NCBI GenBank assembly: GCA_029550925.1
Contig: JAKPGL010000108.1
Location: 1 to 40,175, forward strand
DNA length: 40,175 nt
From: Planctomycetota bacterium
Lineage (GTDB): Bacteria > Planctomycetota > Planctomycetia > Pirellulales > Thermoguttaceae
Direction of reading: 5' to 3'
Shown: positions 8,929 through 17,930 of the stretch, one piece after another
How the letters are laid out: each line of letters opens with the position of its first letter
Position numbering within the stretch: position 1 is the first letter of the stretch
Program-made: the position numbers and the translations under genes
Notes under the pieces: model-generated
The model's input: the letters and a program-made list of their open reading frames with translations, nothing else
Databases searched by the model: none
Told to the model about the DNA's origin: nothing

Positions 8929-9387
8929 TTATCGGTCCGAGTATTTTTCCGGGGAGGATTCCGGAGGGAGGTTCTGCTGGCCGTTGCAGCGGGCCGCCTG
9001 CACACGCCGAAGTTGGGCCTGTAACTTGGCCCGCTCCACCAGATAGGTCGTCCGAAGCCGACCGTAGTAGTGATAAATGGCCACGATGTCCGCCAGGGCC
9101 AAAAGAATCACCCAAAATACCACGAACACCACCCCGCCCCAAAAAATTATTCGGAAGGTGCGGGGAACGGTTTCCGGAATCCATTGGCCCACTAGCAGCG
9201 CCACAGCGGCCCCGGCCAACAGCCCGCTGGTCTGCATCCGGCGCCGATATTGCCGATGCCGATAGTCCCGTTCTTCCGGATCGGGGCTGTCGCGGCTTGC
9301 CTGCCAGGTGCGGCTATGCATCCACAAAAGCACACACGCTACCGCAAAGAAAAAGATCGGAATCAGATAGTTCCCCCAAGTTTCCAT
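8929..9387 (-). CDS. Small multi-span membrane protein, unknown function
   Basis: 152 residues with three hydrophobic segments: about 6-23 (LIPIFFFAVACVLLW), 54-71 (GLLAGAAVALLVGQWI) and 81-108 (IIFWGGVVFVVFWVILLALADIVAIY). A hydrophilic, helical C-terminus rich in Arg and Gln follows. Between segments 1 and 2 is a charged loop (DPEERDYRHRQYRRRMQ). No family is recognised. The reading frame ends immediately upstream of the PEP-CTERM fragment, so the two may once have been neighbours in one transcript. Confidence 0.7.
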   Translation of the reverse strand: METWGNYLIPIFFFAVACVLLWMHSRTWQASRDSPDPEERDYRHRQYRRRMQTSGLLAGAAVALLVGQWIPETVPRTFRIIFWGGVVFVVFWVILLALADIVAIYHYYGRLRTTYLVERAKLQAQLRRVQAARCNGQQNLPPESSPEKYSDR

Positions 9388-9554
9388 TGCACTTATGATT
9401 TGATAGGGAAGAAAAACATTTCGATAAAAGGAATCATATGTTCACGTCATGATTGTTTGCAATAATTATATATCTATAGATGAAGGTAGTATTGCCGCGT
9501 CTGGAAATGGTAAATCCTACAGTCAAGATATGAGTTACAGACTTTTAAGCACTC

Positions 9555-11297
9555 TTACCGTAAGTGTTCCTTCGGTGAAGGTGCGAGGTATTGAAAAAAT
9601 ATCGTTTCTGGAGATCCAATATATTGCCGAAAAAACCAGTCTTTACCGTTTGTTTGGTACTTTATATTCAATTCCCATAAAGAGTGGACTTCTTCAATGG
9701 GGGGGATTGCTATCCATCGCCTCCGAGTAAGAATCGAATCTAAGTGATAATAGAGTTCTAGCATAGGCGAAGTAGCGGCTATTATTACGGCTCCGGCGAA
9801 TATAGCCCGTCGGAGGAAAGGCAATTTTTGTGTCAGTATTTTTGTCCAGAAAATTGACAAAATAAAAAGGCTAGGCATCGAAACACGCATTCCAAGATCA
9901 TTCCCCATTCCGTAGCGAAACATCGGTAAAACAAGAAGAACACTTATACATGCGATGAATAAAGTTCTTTCTCGGCCAACTGTAGGTGGACGGAGAAAAA
10001 ATATAAGGCCAGCTATTATGATTACTTCAATTAGCAAAAAACATATAAGCCGAAATAAATATTTTGACATCGGCCAATCGGAAAATCCTAAAAATCGGAA
10101 TTCTGCCCAAGGATGCTCAGGAAACGGTAAAGGGCCGAATCGGCTTCCATAGTAAAATCCCAACAAAAAGAGAATAGGGAGGCTCGCTAAATTTATCCTA
10201 CTTATCCAATCCGCCGAGATTCGATAGCATATGTTTCCCACTCTAAATCGGGAATCGTGTTGGGCAAACGTATTCTCCTTTTCCTTCAGGAACTCTTCCA
10301 AAAATTCCGCTATCAGAAACGGGATCAGTCCTAATGTTATTAGCGGCGACCATAATGCTGAAAGCATTACGGGAACCATAGCCCATTCCCGCCATCTCAT
10401 GGATGGGCAAAAATATCCCGTCATCATCATCCCTGAACTTATCCACGCTCCCAAGGTTTGGTGAGGAACCCAGAAAAGACATTCTAAATGGAAACCATAA
10501 TTCCAAGCACAAGGGCCTGTCCACCACCGGATATTCCAATTCCACCATCGGATTACAGGCAATTGACTCAGAGAAATATCCCCTGTTGCTAGTTTAAGCA
10601 GGATTGCGCCAACACTCTCCGGAGCAGAGAAGAGAAAGAAGATGATCAAAGATATAAGTATACGTCGTTTTATCAAAACGATAACCCATGCAGTGGAAAG
10701 GAATATGCCTAAAAACGTCCAACCAAAAAGCGCTATATGCCCCCACTCCCAACCTATCCATTTTCCCACAAGAGCAGCAGGTAAATACCAAGCGGTATAA
10801 TAGACCAAAGGAAAATTTCCTCGGTTTGTTTCTAACCAAACGGGCCATGAGGACTCAATCAAATGCTTAAATACGGCATTGTGTTTGAGGTAATCGGAAT
10901 GTTGAGGCCCTACGCCTCCAGCCCCAGAAAGACTTGATATTCCCAGAGAAATCAGTAAGCAGATACCAATATCTCTCCAAAAGTTTTGCTTTTCCCCAGC
11001 GGAATACTGAGGAAATTCCTTTAGCCTCTGGTTTACGAATTGGATAAAAATAACCATTACATAAACAAACAATCCAATTATGGGGAAAGCTAGCCACCAT
11101 CGAAGCCAACCCCAAAAGAAAAGTAAATATGGGATTCCTAGGTAAATGCTGGAGATATTAAAAAGCCAATTAATTCTATTTGGCATGGCGCTACTAGAAT
11201 CCGAAGCCAAGAGAAAGGTTATCTCGTTAGATATATGGCCCTCTTCCAAGTGTAACCCCGGAGTTTTGCCAAATGGGCTGTTCCGGCGGTGATCCAC
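9555..11297 (-). CDS. Large polytopic membrane protein, unknown, AT-rich
   Basis: About 580 residues, with around ten to twelve hydrophobic segments spread over the length. The segment SDYLKHNAVFKHLIESSWPVW followed by YYTAWYLPAALVGKWIG, with conserved-looking acidic, His and Trp residues in the first long extramembrane loop, resembles GT-C-type glycosyltransferase or related integral membrane proteins of envelope polysaccharide synthesis. This is inference from topology only. The start is GTG at 11297 with no clear ribosome binding site; an ATG at 11189 (MPNRINWLF) would begin at the first membrane segment and may be the true start. Base composition is visibly A/T-richer than the neighbours, suggesting recent transfer. 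Confidence 0.75.
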   Translation of the reverse strand: MDHRRNSPFGKTPGLHLEEGHISNEITFLLASDSSSAMPNRINWLFNISSIYLGIPYLLFFWGWLRWWLAFPIIGLFVYVMVIFIQFVNQRLKEFPQYSAGEKQNFWRDIGICLLISLGISSLSGAGGVGPQHSDYLKHNAVFKHLIESSWPVWLETNRGNFPLVYYTAWYLPAALVGKWIGWEWGHIALFGWTFLGIFLSTAWVIVLIKRRILISLIIFFLFSAPESVGAILLKLATGDISLSQLPVIRWWNWNIRWWTGPCAWNYGFHLECLFWVPHQTLGAWISSGMMMTGYFCPSMRWREWAMVPVMLSALWSPLITLGLIPFLIAEFLEEFLKEKENTFAQHDSRFRVGNICYRISADWISRINLASLPILFLLGFYYGSRFGPLPFPEHPWAEFRFLGFSDWPMSKYLFRLICFLLIEVIIIAGLIFFLRPPTVGRERTLFIACISVLLVLPMFRYGMGNDLGMRVSMPSLFILSIFWTKILTQKLPFLRRAIFAGAVIIAATSPMLELYYHLDSILTRRRWIAIPPIEEVHSLWELNIKYQTNGKDWFFRQYIGSPETIFFQYLAPSPKEHLR

Positions 11298-11388
11298 TGA
11301 ATAGCACTATTAAAACTCTCTAAAAATTTTTGAGATTCAATAACAAGACCGGTCGAAAAGGTCAAATTTACAACAAAACTCTATTAGG

Positions 11389-12450
11389 TTACTTTAGCCC
11401 TCGCAGCCATTCTAGCAGGACCCAGCCGACTTTGGCCAGGCTGAGGGCCGAGCATTGTTCTGGGGTGTCGGCCTGGGTGTGCCAAGCGGGGTAATCAAAG
11501 TCGATGATGTTGCAGGTGGCGATGCCGGCGATATTTCGCAGCGGCAGATGGTCGTCCCGCACGAAATGTTTCACCCGGGGAATGAACTCTCGCACGCCCA
11601 GGCGGCGGGCCGTGGCCCAAATCGCCTCCACTAGCGGCCGGGTCTCCCGCCACGACATGCTATGGCCCTCTTGATAAATCTGCAGGTCCTTATCGCCCAC
11701 CATGTCCAGCAGCACCCCCCACCGATACGAATACCCCCGTTTTTGCTGGCGGCGATACTCCTGGGCAAAATAGGTGGAACCGCGAAAATACTCATGAGCC
11801 GGGTCAAAAATAAACTCCTCTCCGTCCCAGAGGGCAAAATCCACGCCATACCGGGATTTTAGCTCTGGCATGTGTCGGCCCAGTTCCATCAGCACGGCCA
11901 CGCCGCTTGCCCCGTCATTGGCCCCGACGAATCGCCCCTTGGGGTTCTGCGGGTCCAGCATGGGCAGGGGCAGGGTGTCGTAATGGGCGCAGAGAAGTAC
12001 CCGCTGCGGCCGATCCGGGTGCCAGCGCACAATCAGGTTGGCCATAGGCACCCGGCTTCCGTCAACCGGATGGGCAATCTCAAATCGTTGGAGTTCCACC
12101 TGGCCGCCCAGTTTGCGGAAATGCTCGGCCAGAAGCTCTTGTTGCCTGCGCATGCCGTCGGAGCCGCTTGGTCGGGGACCGATCTGGCAAAGCTGCTTCA
12201 GAGATTCATACGCCTGCGCCCCGTCGAAGGGGATATTCTCCAGGGCAAGTTCGGATACCGGCGATTCCGACTGCCTGGGCCGACCGCCCCAAGACTCCAG
12301 AGCGATATAACCGAGAAGACCTACCCCCATTCCCACCACCAGCACCGCGCCGAAAAATAGAGTTGGCCCAATGGATCTACGGGGCGTGTCCGTCGGCTGG
12401 GCCGAGTTTGCTGGCCCCCGGCGCTTACGTCGCTTTTTCATCGTCGGCAT
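11389..12450 (-). CDS. M28-family zinc peptidase, glutaminyl-cyclase-like, membrane-anchored
   Basis: 353 residues from the ATG at 12450, or nine bases later at 12441; an upstream frame exists but looks like non-coding repeat sequence. A basic N-terminus (MKKRRKRR) precedes a membrane anchor at about 28-50. The catalytic domain carries the M28 zinc ligands: His156 in AHYDT, Asp179 in NDGASG, the GEE pair Glu211/212, Asp249 in LDMVGD and His324 in WHTQAD. The RDDHLPLRNIAG stretch before it is typical of glutaminyl-peptide cyclotransferases (DDHxPF). So the protein is either an aminopeptidase or makes N-terminal pyroglutamate on exported proteins. The active domain is probably periplasmic. The neighbouring minus-strand genes also encode exported products, but spacing of more than 200 bases suggests its own promoter. 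Confidence 0.9.
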   Translation of the reverse strand: MPTMKKRRKRRGPANSAQPTDTPRRSIGPTLFFGAVLVVGMGVGLLGYIALESWGGRPRQSESPVSELALENIPFDGAQAYESLKQLCQIGPRPSGSDGMRRQQELLAEHFRKLGGQVELQRFEIAHPVDGSRVPMANLIVRWHPDRPQRVLLCAHYDTLPLPMLDPQNPKGRFVGANDGASGVAVLMELGRHMPELKSRYGVDFALWDGEEFIFDPAHEYFRGSTYFAQEYRRQQKRGYSYRWGVLLDMVGDKDLQIYQEGHSMSWRETRPLVEAIWATARRLGVREFIPRVKHFVRDDHLPLRNIAGIATCNIIDFDYPAWHTQADTPEQCSALSLAKVGWVLLEWLRGLK

Positions 12451-12681
12451 CCTTCCGTTTATCCCTCCTGGGTTTTCGGACGGGCCGGGCGCACCCGCCC
12501 TTTCCGGAATCGCGGACAAGCACCCTTCGACGCCGCGTCCGTAAGGAAGCGGCTTTTCAGCCAACAGCACCATCCCATGTACATCCCGCTATATCGGCAA
12601 AAAGCCGATCTTCTTCCTCCGCCCACCCTCATCCCAGCAGGCGAGGCGTCCTGGGCAACATGGCGGGCGATTCTTCCTGGG

Positions 12682-14391
12682 CTATTTATTCCACTCGGCG
12701 ATTTTCTTTTCCCACTCGGCGCGGTTGAAATTGGCCGGTTTCGGGTAATCCTGGTTGGCTTCCAGTTCTTCCCAGGTGGGAGTTTTCGACGGGATGCCGT
12801 CGGGCGGGATGTCGATCTTGGCGGTCCAGGCAATGCCGTTCAAGACCGCCTTTCGGAAGCTGTCGCAGGCCCAATTCCAGTGCCAATGACCGCCGGTAAA
12901 TCCCATGCCTCGGCCGCCGTCGGGCCGCTCGATCACCCACAGCAGATGTTCCGGCATTCCTTTCCGGGAGCGCACCACGGGGTTGCCGCTGTGCGGGCCG
13001 TCCGGACGCTCCCGGGTGCTATCGGGCGGGATGGCTGTCAAAATCGGCGTTACATTCTTCATCCCTTCGGGAAACCGCATGTGATAGTACCATTCGTCGT
13101 CGATGGCAAACGGCTTGACGCCCCGGGCCACCGGATGGTCCGGAAACGACTTAAATTCGGCGGTCCAGAAGGGGTTTACGGACCAATAGGTTTCAAAGTA
13201 GCCCCCGATCCAGCGCAGTAGGGCGTCGCCGGCTTTACCCTTGGGCACTTCGACGGCATAGTGGAGGCAGACCAGGCCGACGCCCTTTTGCATCAGCTTT
13301 TCCACTTCGTCCAGATGGGGCAGGATCGGATGTCCACCACCACCGTCGGAGAAGATCACAATCGTATCGGCCCCTTCCAGGGCTTTCGGATCGTCCGGCC
13401 AGGCGTGTTTATAGACCTTACATTCGACGCCGGGCAGTTGTTCCAGGTATTTGGCCAGCAGCATACAACCGGCATAGTGTTCATGGCCGGCGTATCCGTG
13501 GCTGGGCCGACCGGAAATGAAGACGATGCGTTTTTTCTTTTCCGCGCCGGTCGAGGAAGACGCTTCGGCGCTGGCCATGCAGCAGCGTTCGGCGCTGGGC
13601 TGATCGGTCGAGGAGGTCTTTTCGCCGGACTGGCTTAGGTCTTTAATGCGGATATTGCGGACCTGGATCTTCATGGGCGGCCCGACATGAAGCTGGATAC
13701 CCAGCAGACCTTTGGGCCGCCGCATCTGGACGTCTTCATCGATGCACTCGGCCATTTTTTGGCCATTGATATAGTGAACAAAATGGAATCCTTTCGCCAC
13801 AATCCGGTACTCGTTCCACTGCTCTTTTTTGACGTATTTTTGCAGTTGGGCTGGGTCGCCGAAGGTTTCGACCACTTTGGGTTTATGATCGGGGCCGATC
13901 ATGGTTTTTTGCCCTCGATCGGCTAAGATGCCCCGAAAGCGTTCGCCGTAGAGGATGCCGGAGTAACGATCGCCGGCTTCGATGTCGGCCTGATAGCCGC
14001 CCATGACCCATCGGCCCCACTTTTCCGGATCTTCGAAGCTGCGGTACTGGATGCCGGAATTGCCGCCGAGGATACGGTACTCTAAGCGGAGTTCAAAATC
14101 GCCCACCTCGCCGCCCCGCCAGATGAGGAAGGTATTGGTTTTGATGGGTTTTTCCGCGGTTGTCTGTCCGGTAATCGTTCCGTCTTCGACCCGCCAAAGC
14201 TCCGGATTGCCGTCCCACCCGTTCAAAGTTTTGCCGTCGAAAATGGAGACAAACCCCTTTTCGTCTTTGTCGGCCACGGCGTCGTCAGCCCAACACAGAT
14301 TGCCCCCCATGCCGCTACCCCAACCCACAAACCAACCCCAAACCGCGGCCAGCCCCACACTCCAAGCCAAGTACACTGTCAGTCTCTTCAT
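12682..14391 (-). CDS. DUF1080 (3-keto-disaccharide hydrolase) and ThuA fusion, secreted
   Basis: 569 residues from the ATG at 14391, chosen because a GAGGAGA site lies in front of it and a signal peptide (about 1-35, ending CWADD) starts there. Residues about 45-250 are a DUF1080 domain: FDGKTLNGWDG and a WRVEDGTITGQT opening, GNSGIQYRS in the middle, IQVRNIRIKDL at the end. A Ser/Ala-rich linker (250-285) leads to a ThuA-like domain: RIVFISGRPSHGYAGHEHYAG, then GADTIVIFSDGGGG and GLVCLHYAVEVPKG, ending near the HWHWNWACDSFRKAVLNGIAWTA segment. DUF1080 proteins bind or hydrolyse 3-keto glycosides; ThuA is linked to trehalose and sugar oxidation. The fusion is common in planctomycetes. It probably acts on glycosides in the periplasm. 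A single enzyme doing both steps is inference. Confidence 0.92.
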   Translation of the reverse strand: MKRLTVYLAWSVGLAAVWGWFVGWGSGMGGNLCWADDAVADKDEKGFVSIFDGKTLNGWDGNPELWRVEDGTITGQTTAEKPIKTNTFLIWRGGEVGDFELRLEYRILGGNSGIQYRSFEDPEKWGRWVMGGYQADIEAGDRYSGILYGERFRGILADRGQKTMIGPDHKPKVVETFGDPAQLQKYVKKEQWNEYRIVAKGFHFVHYINGQKMAECIDEDVQMRRPKGLLGIQLHVGPPMKIQVRNIRIKDLSQSGEKTSSTDQPSAERCCMASAEASSSTGAEKKKRIVFISGRPSHGYAGHEHYAGCMLLAKYLEQLPGVECKVYKHAWPDDPKALEGADTIVIFSDGGGGHPILPHLDEVEKLMQKGVGLVCLHYAVEVPKGKAGDALLRWIGGYFETYWSVNPFWTAEFKSFPDHPVARGVKPFAIDDEWYYHMRFPEGMKNVTPILTAIPPDSTRERPDGPHSGNPVVRSRKGMPEHLLWVIERPDGGRGMGFTGGHWHWNWACDSFRKAVLNGIAWTAKIDIPPDGIPSKTPTWEELEANQDYPKPANFNRAEWEKKIAEWNK

Positions 14392-14782
14392 CGTTGGTCT
14401 CCTCTCGAAAGAAGCCATCAGATTCAACAGTCCAGTCGCCACGGAAGCCCCGGAAGTGCAAACGCCCCGTACAATCCGGTCGCCAAGCACCACGGAAGAT
14501 ACGGACGTGCAAGATACTCCAGGTATATTTTGCCCTTTTGGTTTTCCTGCTGGGAAAGCGCCGTCGGCCAAACAGGGCCAGAACCTCCCCTTCCCAGAGG
14601 CGGCATCTTTTCTATTCTATCTTCCGGGGATTGGCGATGGAAGCAGTGCAGCCCGATCCGCTCGGCCTACTCTCCAGCTCTCTTCTTAACCGCTGGGAAC
14701 GGAAGGGCTCTTCCCGCTCACCCCAGACGCCGCTAACCTGGAGACGAGCTCGGTCCAAAAAGGGAAAGCCCCAAAGGTTTTG
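14392..14782. other. Intergenic region with imperfect direct repeat
   Basis: No gene seen. Near 14431-14520 two imperfect direct repeats of about 45 bases share GTCGCCA, CACGGAAG and ACGTGCAA blocks. The promoter of the DUF1080-ThuA gene should lie here. Confidence 0.35.
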
Positions 14783-14977
14783 GTAACATTTTAGCCGAAT
14801 GCAGTACCTTGTCACTGCCGCGAAAGCTCTCAATCCAGGGTCCTATGAGGCGGCTACGTTGTTATTCCTCCCAAGTAGCGGCTGCAAGAAGCCTGGATTC
14901 CCGCTTGCGCGGGAATGACAATTCCGGGCAATTTCCGCCATAAAATCACCCTCCTCTGCATTCGGCTAACATGTTAC
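14783..14977. repeat. Family A nested inverted-repeat element, copy 3 (best preserved)
   Basis: 195 bases. The outer ends GTAACATTTTAGCCGAATG and CATTCGGCTAACATGTTAC are close to perfect inverted repeats. The inner pair is TGTCACTGCCGCG and CGCGGGAATGACA. The interior matches the reverse complement of copy 2. The interior sequence is non-coding, with no transposase. Confidence 0.8.
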
Positions 14978-15133
14978 AGGTTTCGGAGTTTCTAACATGG
15001 TGCAAGAGAAAAAGCGGCAAGATGGACCGACTTTCTGCTTCTTTGTTCACATGTATAGAATCTCCATCTAGCGAAGAACCGCTTGATGGGCGCACTGAGG
15101 GACATGTACTTATGGAAGTCCTTTTCCTCGATG

Positions 15134-15325
15134 CATTGGTATCTCCCCAATTGGGAGTGTGGCGGGAAAGCTGTCTGAAAGACAGCGAACAAACCGCTTT
15201 GTTTTAGAACCTGCCTCCAACAGGAAACCTCTTGGAAAACAATTCATTGGCAAAGCGGGGTCGCCGCCTTTGTCGCCGCACTCCAAAAGGAGCCTCAGCG
15301 GCACCGAGTTGTGTAGATGCCAATA
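15134..15325. repeat. Family B repeat element, copy 1
   Basis: The left end TTGGTATCT (15136) and right end GTGTAGATGCCAA (15311-15323) are inverted. The inside shares ACAAACCGCTTTGTTTTAGA and the CGCCGCACTCC..AAGGAG..CCTCAGCG blocks with copies at 35461 and 37001. Non-coding. Confidence 0.65.
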
Positions 15326-15397
15326 CCCTAGATGGAGTACTGGCCCTCTATAATCTCGTTACCAATGGTTCTATTCTGGAAGCGAAAGGCGGCGGCT

Positions 15398-17557
15398 TTA
15401 CCGTTTTGGGGCGGGTACGCGTTGGAGGGCGGGTAGTTGGGCGGCGGCGGGTTGGACCGCGCCAGAAGGCGTCCCCGGCGTGGGGAGCTTTGGAACGGCT
15501 TTAGCGGTTGGGGGGACCAAGTTGGCAGGGGCGCCTGGTGTGGCAGGAGCGGGCTTTGCCGAAGCAGCGGCCGTCTTTTTGGCCGGTTGATGGACCGTGC
15601 CGGCCAGGTAGTTATCGATCTGGGCGGCATCTTTCAACTGCTGGAAGTATTGCGACATGGCCAGGGCCACCTTTTTCTCGTAGATATCGTCGTGCAGGTC
15701 TTTTCGGACTTCGTCTTTAGAGACCTGGACCGGTTCGGTCTGCCCTTCACAGAAAAGAATCACATACTTGCCTTCGTACTGGAAGATGCCGGAGATTTCG
15801 CCGGGCGAGAGGGCGAAGGCCTGTTGTTCCAATTCGGGACGACCGCCGAAGCGACGGATGGGCGGGATCTGGCCGCCCATCGAGGCGCTAGCCCCGTCCA
15901 TCGAATACTGCCGGGCCAGTTCGCCGAAGTATTCCGCATTCGGCCGACGTCGGGCCAGTTCCCAGACCTCTTGCGCCCGTCGCAGATCGTTCATTACAAT
16001 CGCCCGGCATCGCACCCTGGGACCATAGTTGGCCTGGAAGCCGCGGTCGATGTCTTCTTCGGTAACCTGGACCGAACCGGCGGCCAATTTGCGCAAGGCC
16101 GCTGAGGTCCAAACGGCGTTTCGCCGAAAGATTTCGACGGTCATATTGCTCTGCTCGGTGATTCGGGCCAGATACCCTTCCACATCCGGCGAGCCGTCCT
16201 GTTTGGGCGGCAGGGCTAAAGAAGCTGCTCGGGCAATCTCCTGGTCCAGGTCCGCCTCGGTAACGGTAATATTCTGTTTCTTGCAAGCCTGTTCGATAAG
16301 CTGCCGACGGATCATCCCTTCTAACACCTCTTTGCCGTGGCGGTGGATGCACTGCTCGGCCAGTTCGGCCAAGGTGATGGAGACGGCGCCTTGGGGGGTA
16401 TGGATCACGGCGGCCACGTCGGGCGTTTTTGCTCGACGCTCCTTGTCGTTATAGACCACATCGACCTTCGAGACCTCTTGCAGTTGGCGGAAGATCGTGT
16501 GGGCCACCTTCCGTAGTTTTTGGTCTCGGATGGTCTCTTCCAATTGGGGGAGGATATATTGCATTTCCTTGATGTCTCGGCCAGGGATATGACGTTCGCA
16601 TTTGAGGATGACGTATTGGTCGGCGACTTTGAGCACCGGCGAAATTTCGCCCGGTTTCATGCCAAACGCAGTCTGTTCGATTTCTTTGACGCCCACGTGT
16701 TTTCGGACCGGTTGGATCAGGCCCTCGGCACTGGCGCTATTGACATCTTCGGAATGTTGTTTGGCCAACTGTCCGAACTGATCGGGCTGGGCTGTGGCCA
16801 AGGCGTGGACCCGATCGGCCTTTTCCTTGGAACTACAGACAATCAGCCGGACCTGCACCATCGGCCCATAATGCGTCTCAAACTCCTGCTGAAGCTCCTC
16901 AGGAGTAACCTGGACCTGATCGCCGGCCAATTTGCGCAGGGCTAACGTAGGCCAAATAATGTCATAGGCATACTGGACCGGCGTGATGTCCCGTTCCTGC
17001 TCCAGCAGTTTCAGCCAGCGATCCACCGGCACATTGAACCGCCCGGCCAATCGCTGAATCTCGGCGTCGATTTCCTCATCGGTAACCGTAATTTGTTTCC
17101 GGGTACACTCTTGGACGATGAGTTGTTTGTTGACCATGCTTTCCAGCACGTCTTTGCCGTATTGCCAGAGACACTGCCGGGCCAAGTCCTCCCGGCTGAT
17201 CTCTTCGCCGTTGACCATGGCCACGATTTTGGGAATGGGTTTATGCTGGAAGGCGAACTTCGCCGCGGCGGGTGAAGTCGGAGAAGAAGAACCGACGCCT
17301 TGCGGCGGAAGGGAACGATTCTCTTGAGGGCTTGCGACGCCGACCCCGGGAGACTCCGCCGAGGAGGCCGACTCGCCAGCCGATTGCGCCCGGGCGCCTG
17401 GAGTGCCCCAATAGGCCCGAATCGCCAGACAAATACCCACCACCGCCAATCCGCCCAGCAGCATCCCCCACCGCCACCGCTTCGACGCCCCCCTGTTTTT
17501 TTCTGCGGAATGTTCTAAGCCATGAAAACGTTCTGAAGCACCATGTTTTCGACGCAT
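15398..17557 (-). CDS. Membrane-anchored foldase with two SurA/PpiC (parvulin) modules
   Basis: 719 residues from the ATG at 17557, which has a strong GGAGGG site; an upstream extension in the same frame has none. A single membrane anchor lies at about 31-48, then a Ser/Pro-rich linker. The protein holds two copies of the same unit. Unit 1 has a SurA-N-like chaperone part (about 108-228) and a PpiC rotamase (about 230-325). Unit 2 repeats this at about 378-508 and 510-608. Both rotamases carry the usual FGELA/FGQLA..YS/HSED and GMKPGEIS/ALSPGEIS motifs. The C-terminal end (about 655-719) is rich in Ala, Pro and Lys. The role is prolyl isomerisation and holding of exported proteins in the periplasm, fitting the neighbouring beta-barrel gene. 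Duplication within one chain is unusual compared with single-domain PpiC proteins, though SurA also has two rotamases. Confidence 0.92.
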   Translation of the reverse strand: MRRKHGASERFHGLEHSAEKNRGASKRWRWGMLLGGLAVVGICLAIRAYWGTPGARAQSAGESASSAESPGVGVASPQENRSLPPQGVGSSSPTSPAAAKFAFQHKPIPKIVAMVNGEEISREDLARQCLWQYGKDVLESMVNKQLIVQECTRKQITVTDEEIDAEIQRLAGRFNVPVDRWLKLLEQERDITPVQYAYDIIWPTLALRKLAGDQVQVTPEELQQEFETHYGPMVQVRLIVCSSKEKADRVHALATAQPDQFGQLAKQHSEDVNSASAEGLIQPVRKHVGVKEIEQTAFGMKPGEISPVLKVADQYVILKCERHIPGRDIKEMQYILPQLEETIRDQKLRKVAHTIFRQLQEVSKVDVVYNDKERRAKTPDVAAVIHTPQGAVSITLAELAEQCIHRHGKEVLEGMIRRQLIEQACKKQNITVTEADLDQEIARAASLALPPKQDGSPDVEGYLARITEQSNMTVEIFRRNAVWTSAALRKLAAGSVQVTEEDIDRGFQANYGPRVRCRAIVMNDLRRAQEVWELARRRPNAEYFGELARQYSMDGASASMGGQIPPIRRFGGRPELEQQAFALSPGEISGIFQYEGKYVILFCEGQTEPVQVSKDEVRKDLHDDIYEKKVALAMSQYFQQLKDAAQIDNYLAGTVHQPAKKTAAASAKPAPATPGAPANLVPPTAKAVPKLPTPGTPSGAVQPAAAQLPALQRVPAPKR

Positions 17558-17930
17558 CGCAGCCCTCCATAGCTGAATGGATGATTGAAAGTGCGGGAAT
17601 TGGGTCCAAAGAACAAGTGGGAGCAGTATAAGAGAGGGGGAATAGGCAGGGCAAGAGCGATTTTTCCTTGGGGCTGGATTTTGCTCATTTTGCCCAGACT
17701 GCTCATTTTTCCGGCAAAAAGTATGCCCCAAGATAACACAGACCAACTATGGGGATAAGAGGCTGTCCCGATATGGAAAGTTTGGCCTTGTCCGAGATGT
17801 TTTGGGATGACCGATCTGGAGCACGGGAATCCGCTAAAAACAGGAGTTTTTGCGAAGCTGGGGAATTGATCCGGAACCGGTTCCCATCATTTGGGGTGTT
17901 TCCGAGAGGAATACTGTTGAAGTAATGCCA
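17558..17930. other. Intergenic region, promoter expected, no gene seen
   Basis: About 370 bases between two minus-strand genes. It should hold the promoter of the foldase gene. A perfect 12-base palindrome GGAACCGGTTCC lies at 17873-17884. A clear terminator was not found. Confidence 0.4.
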
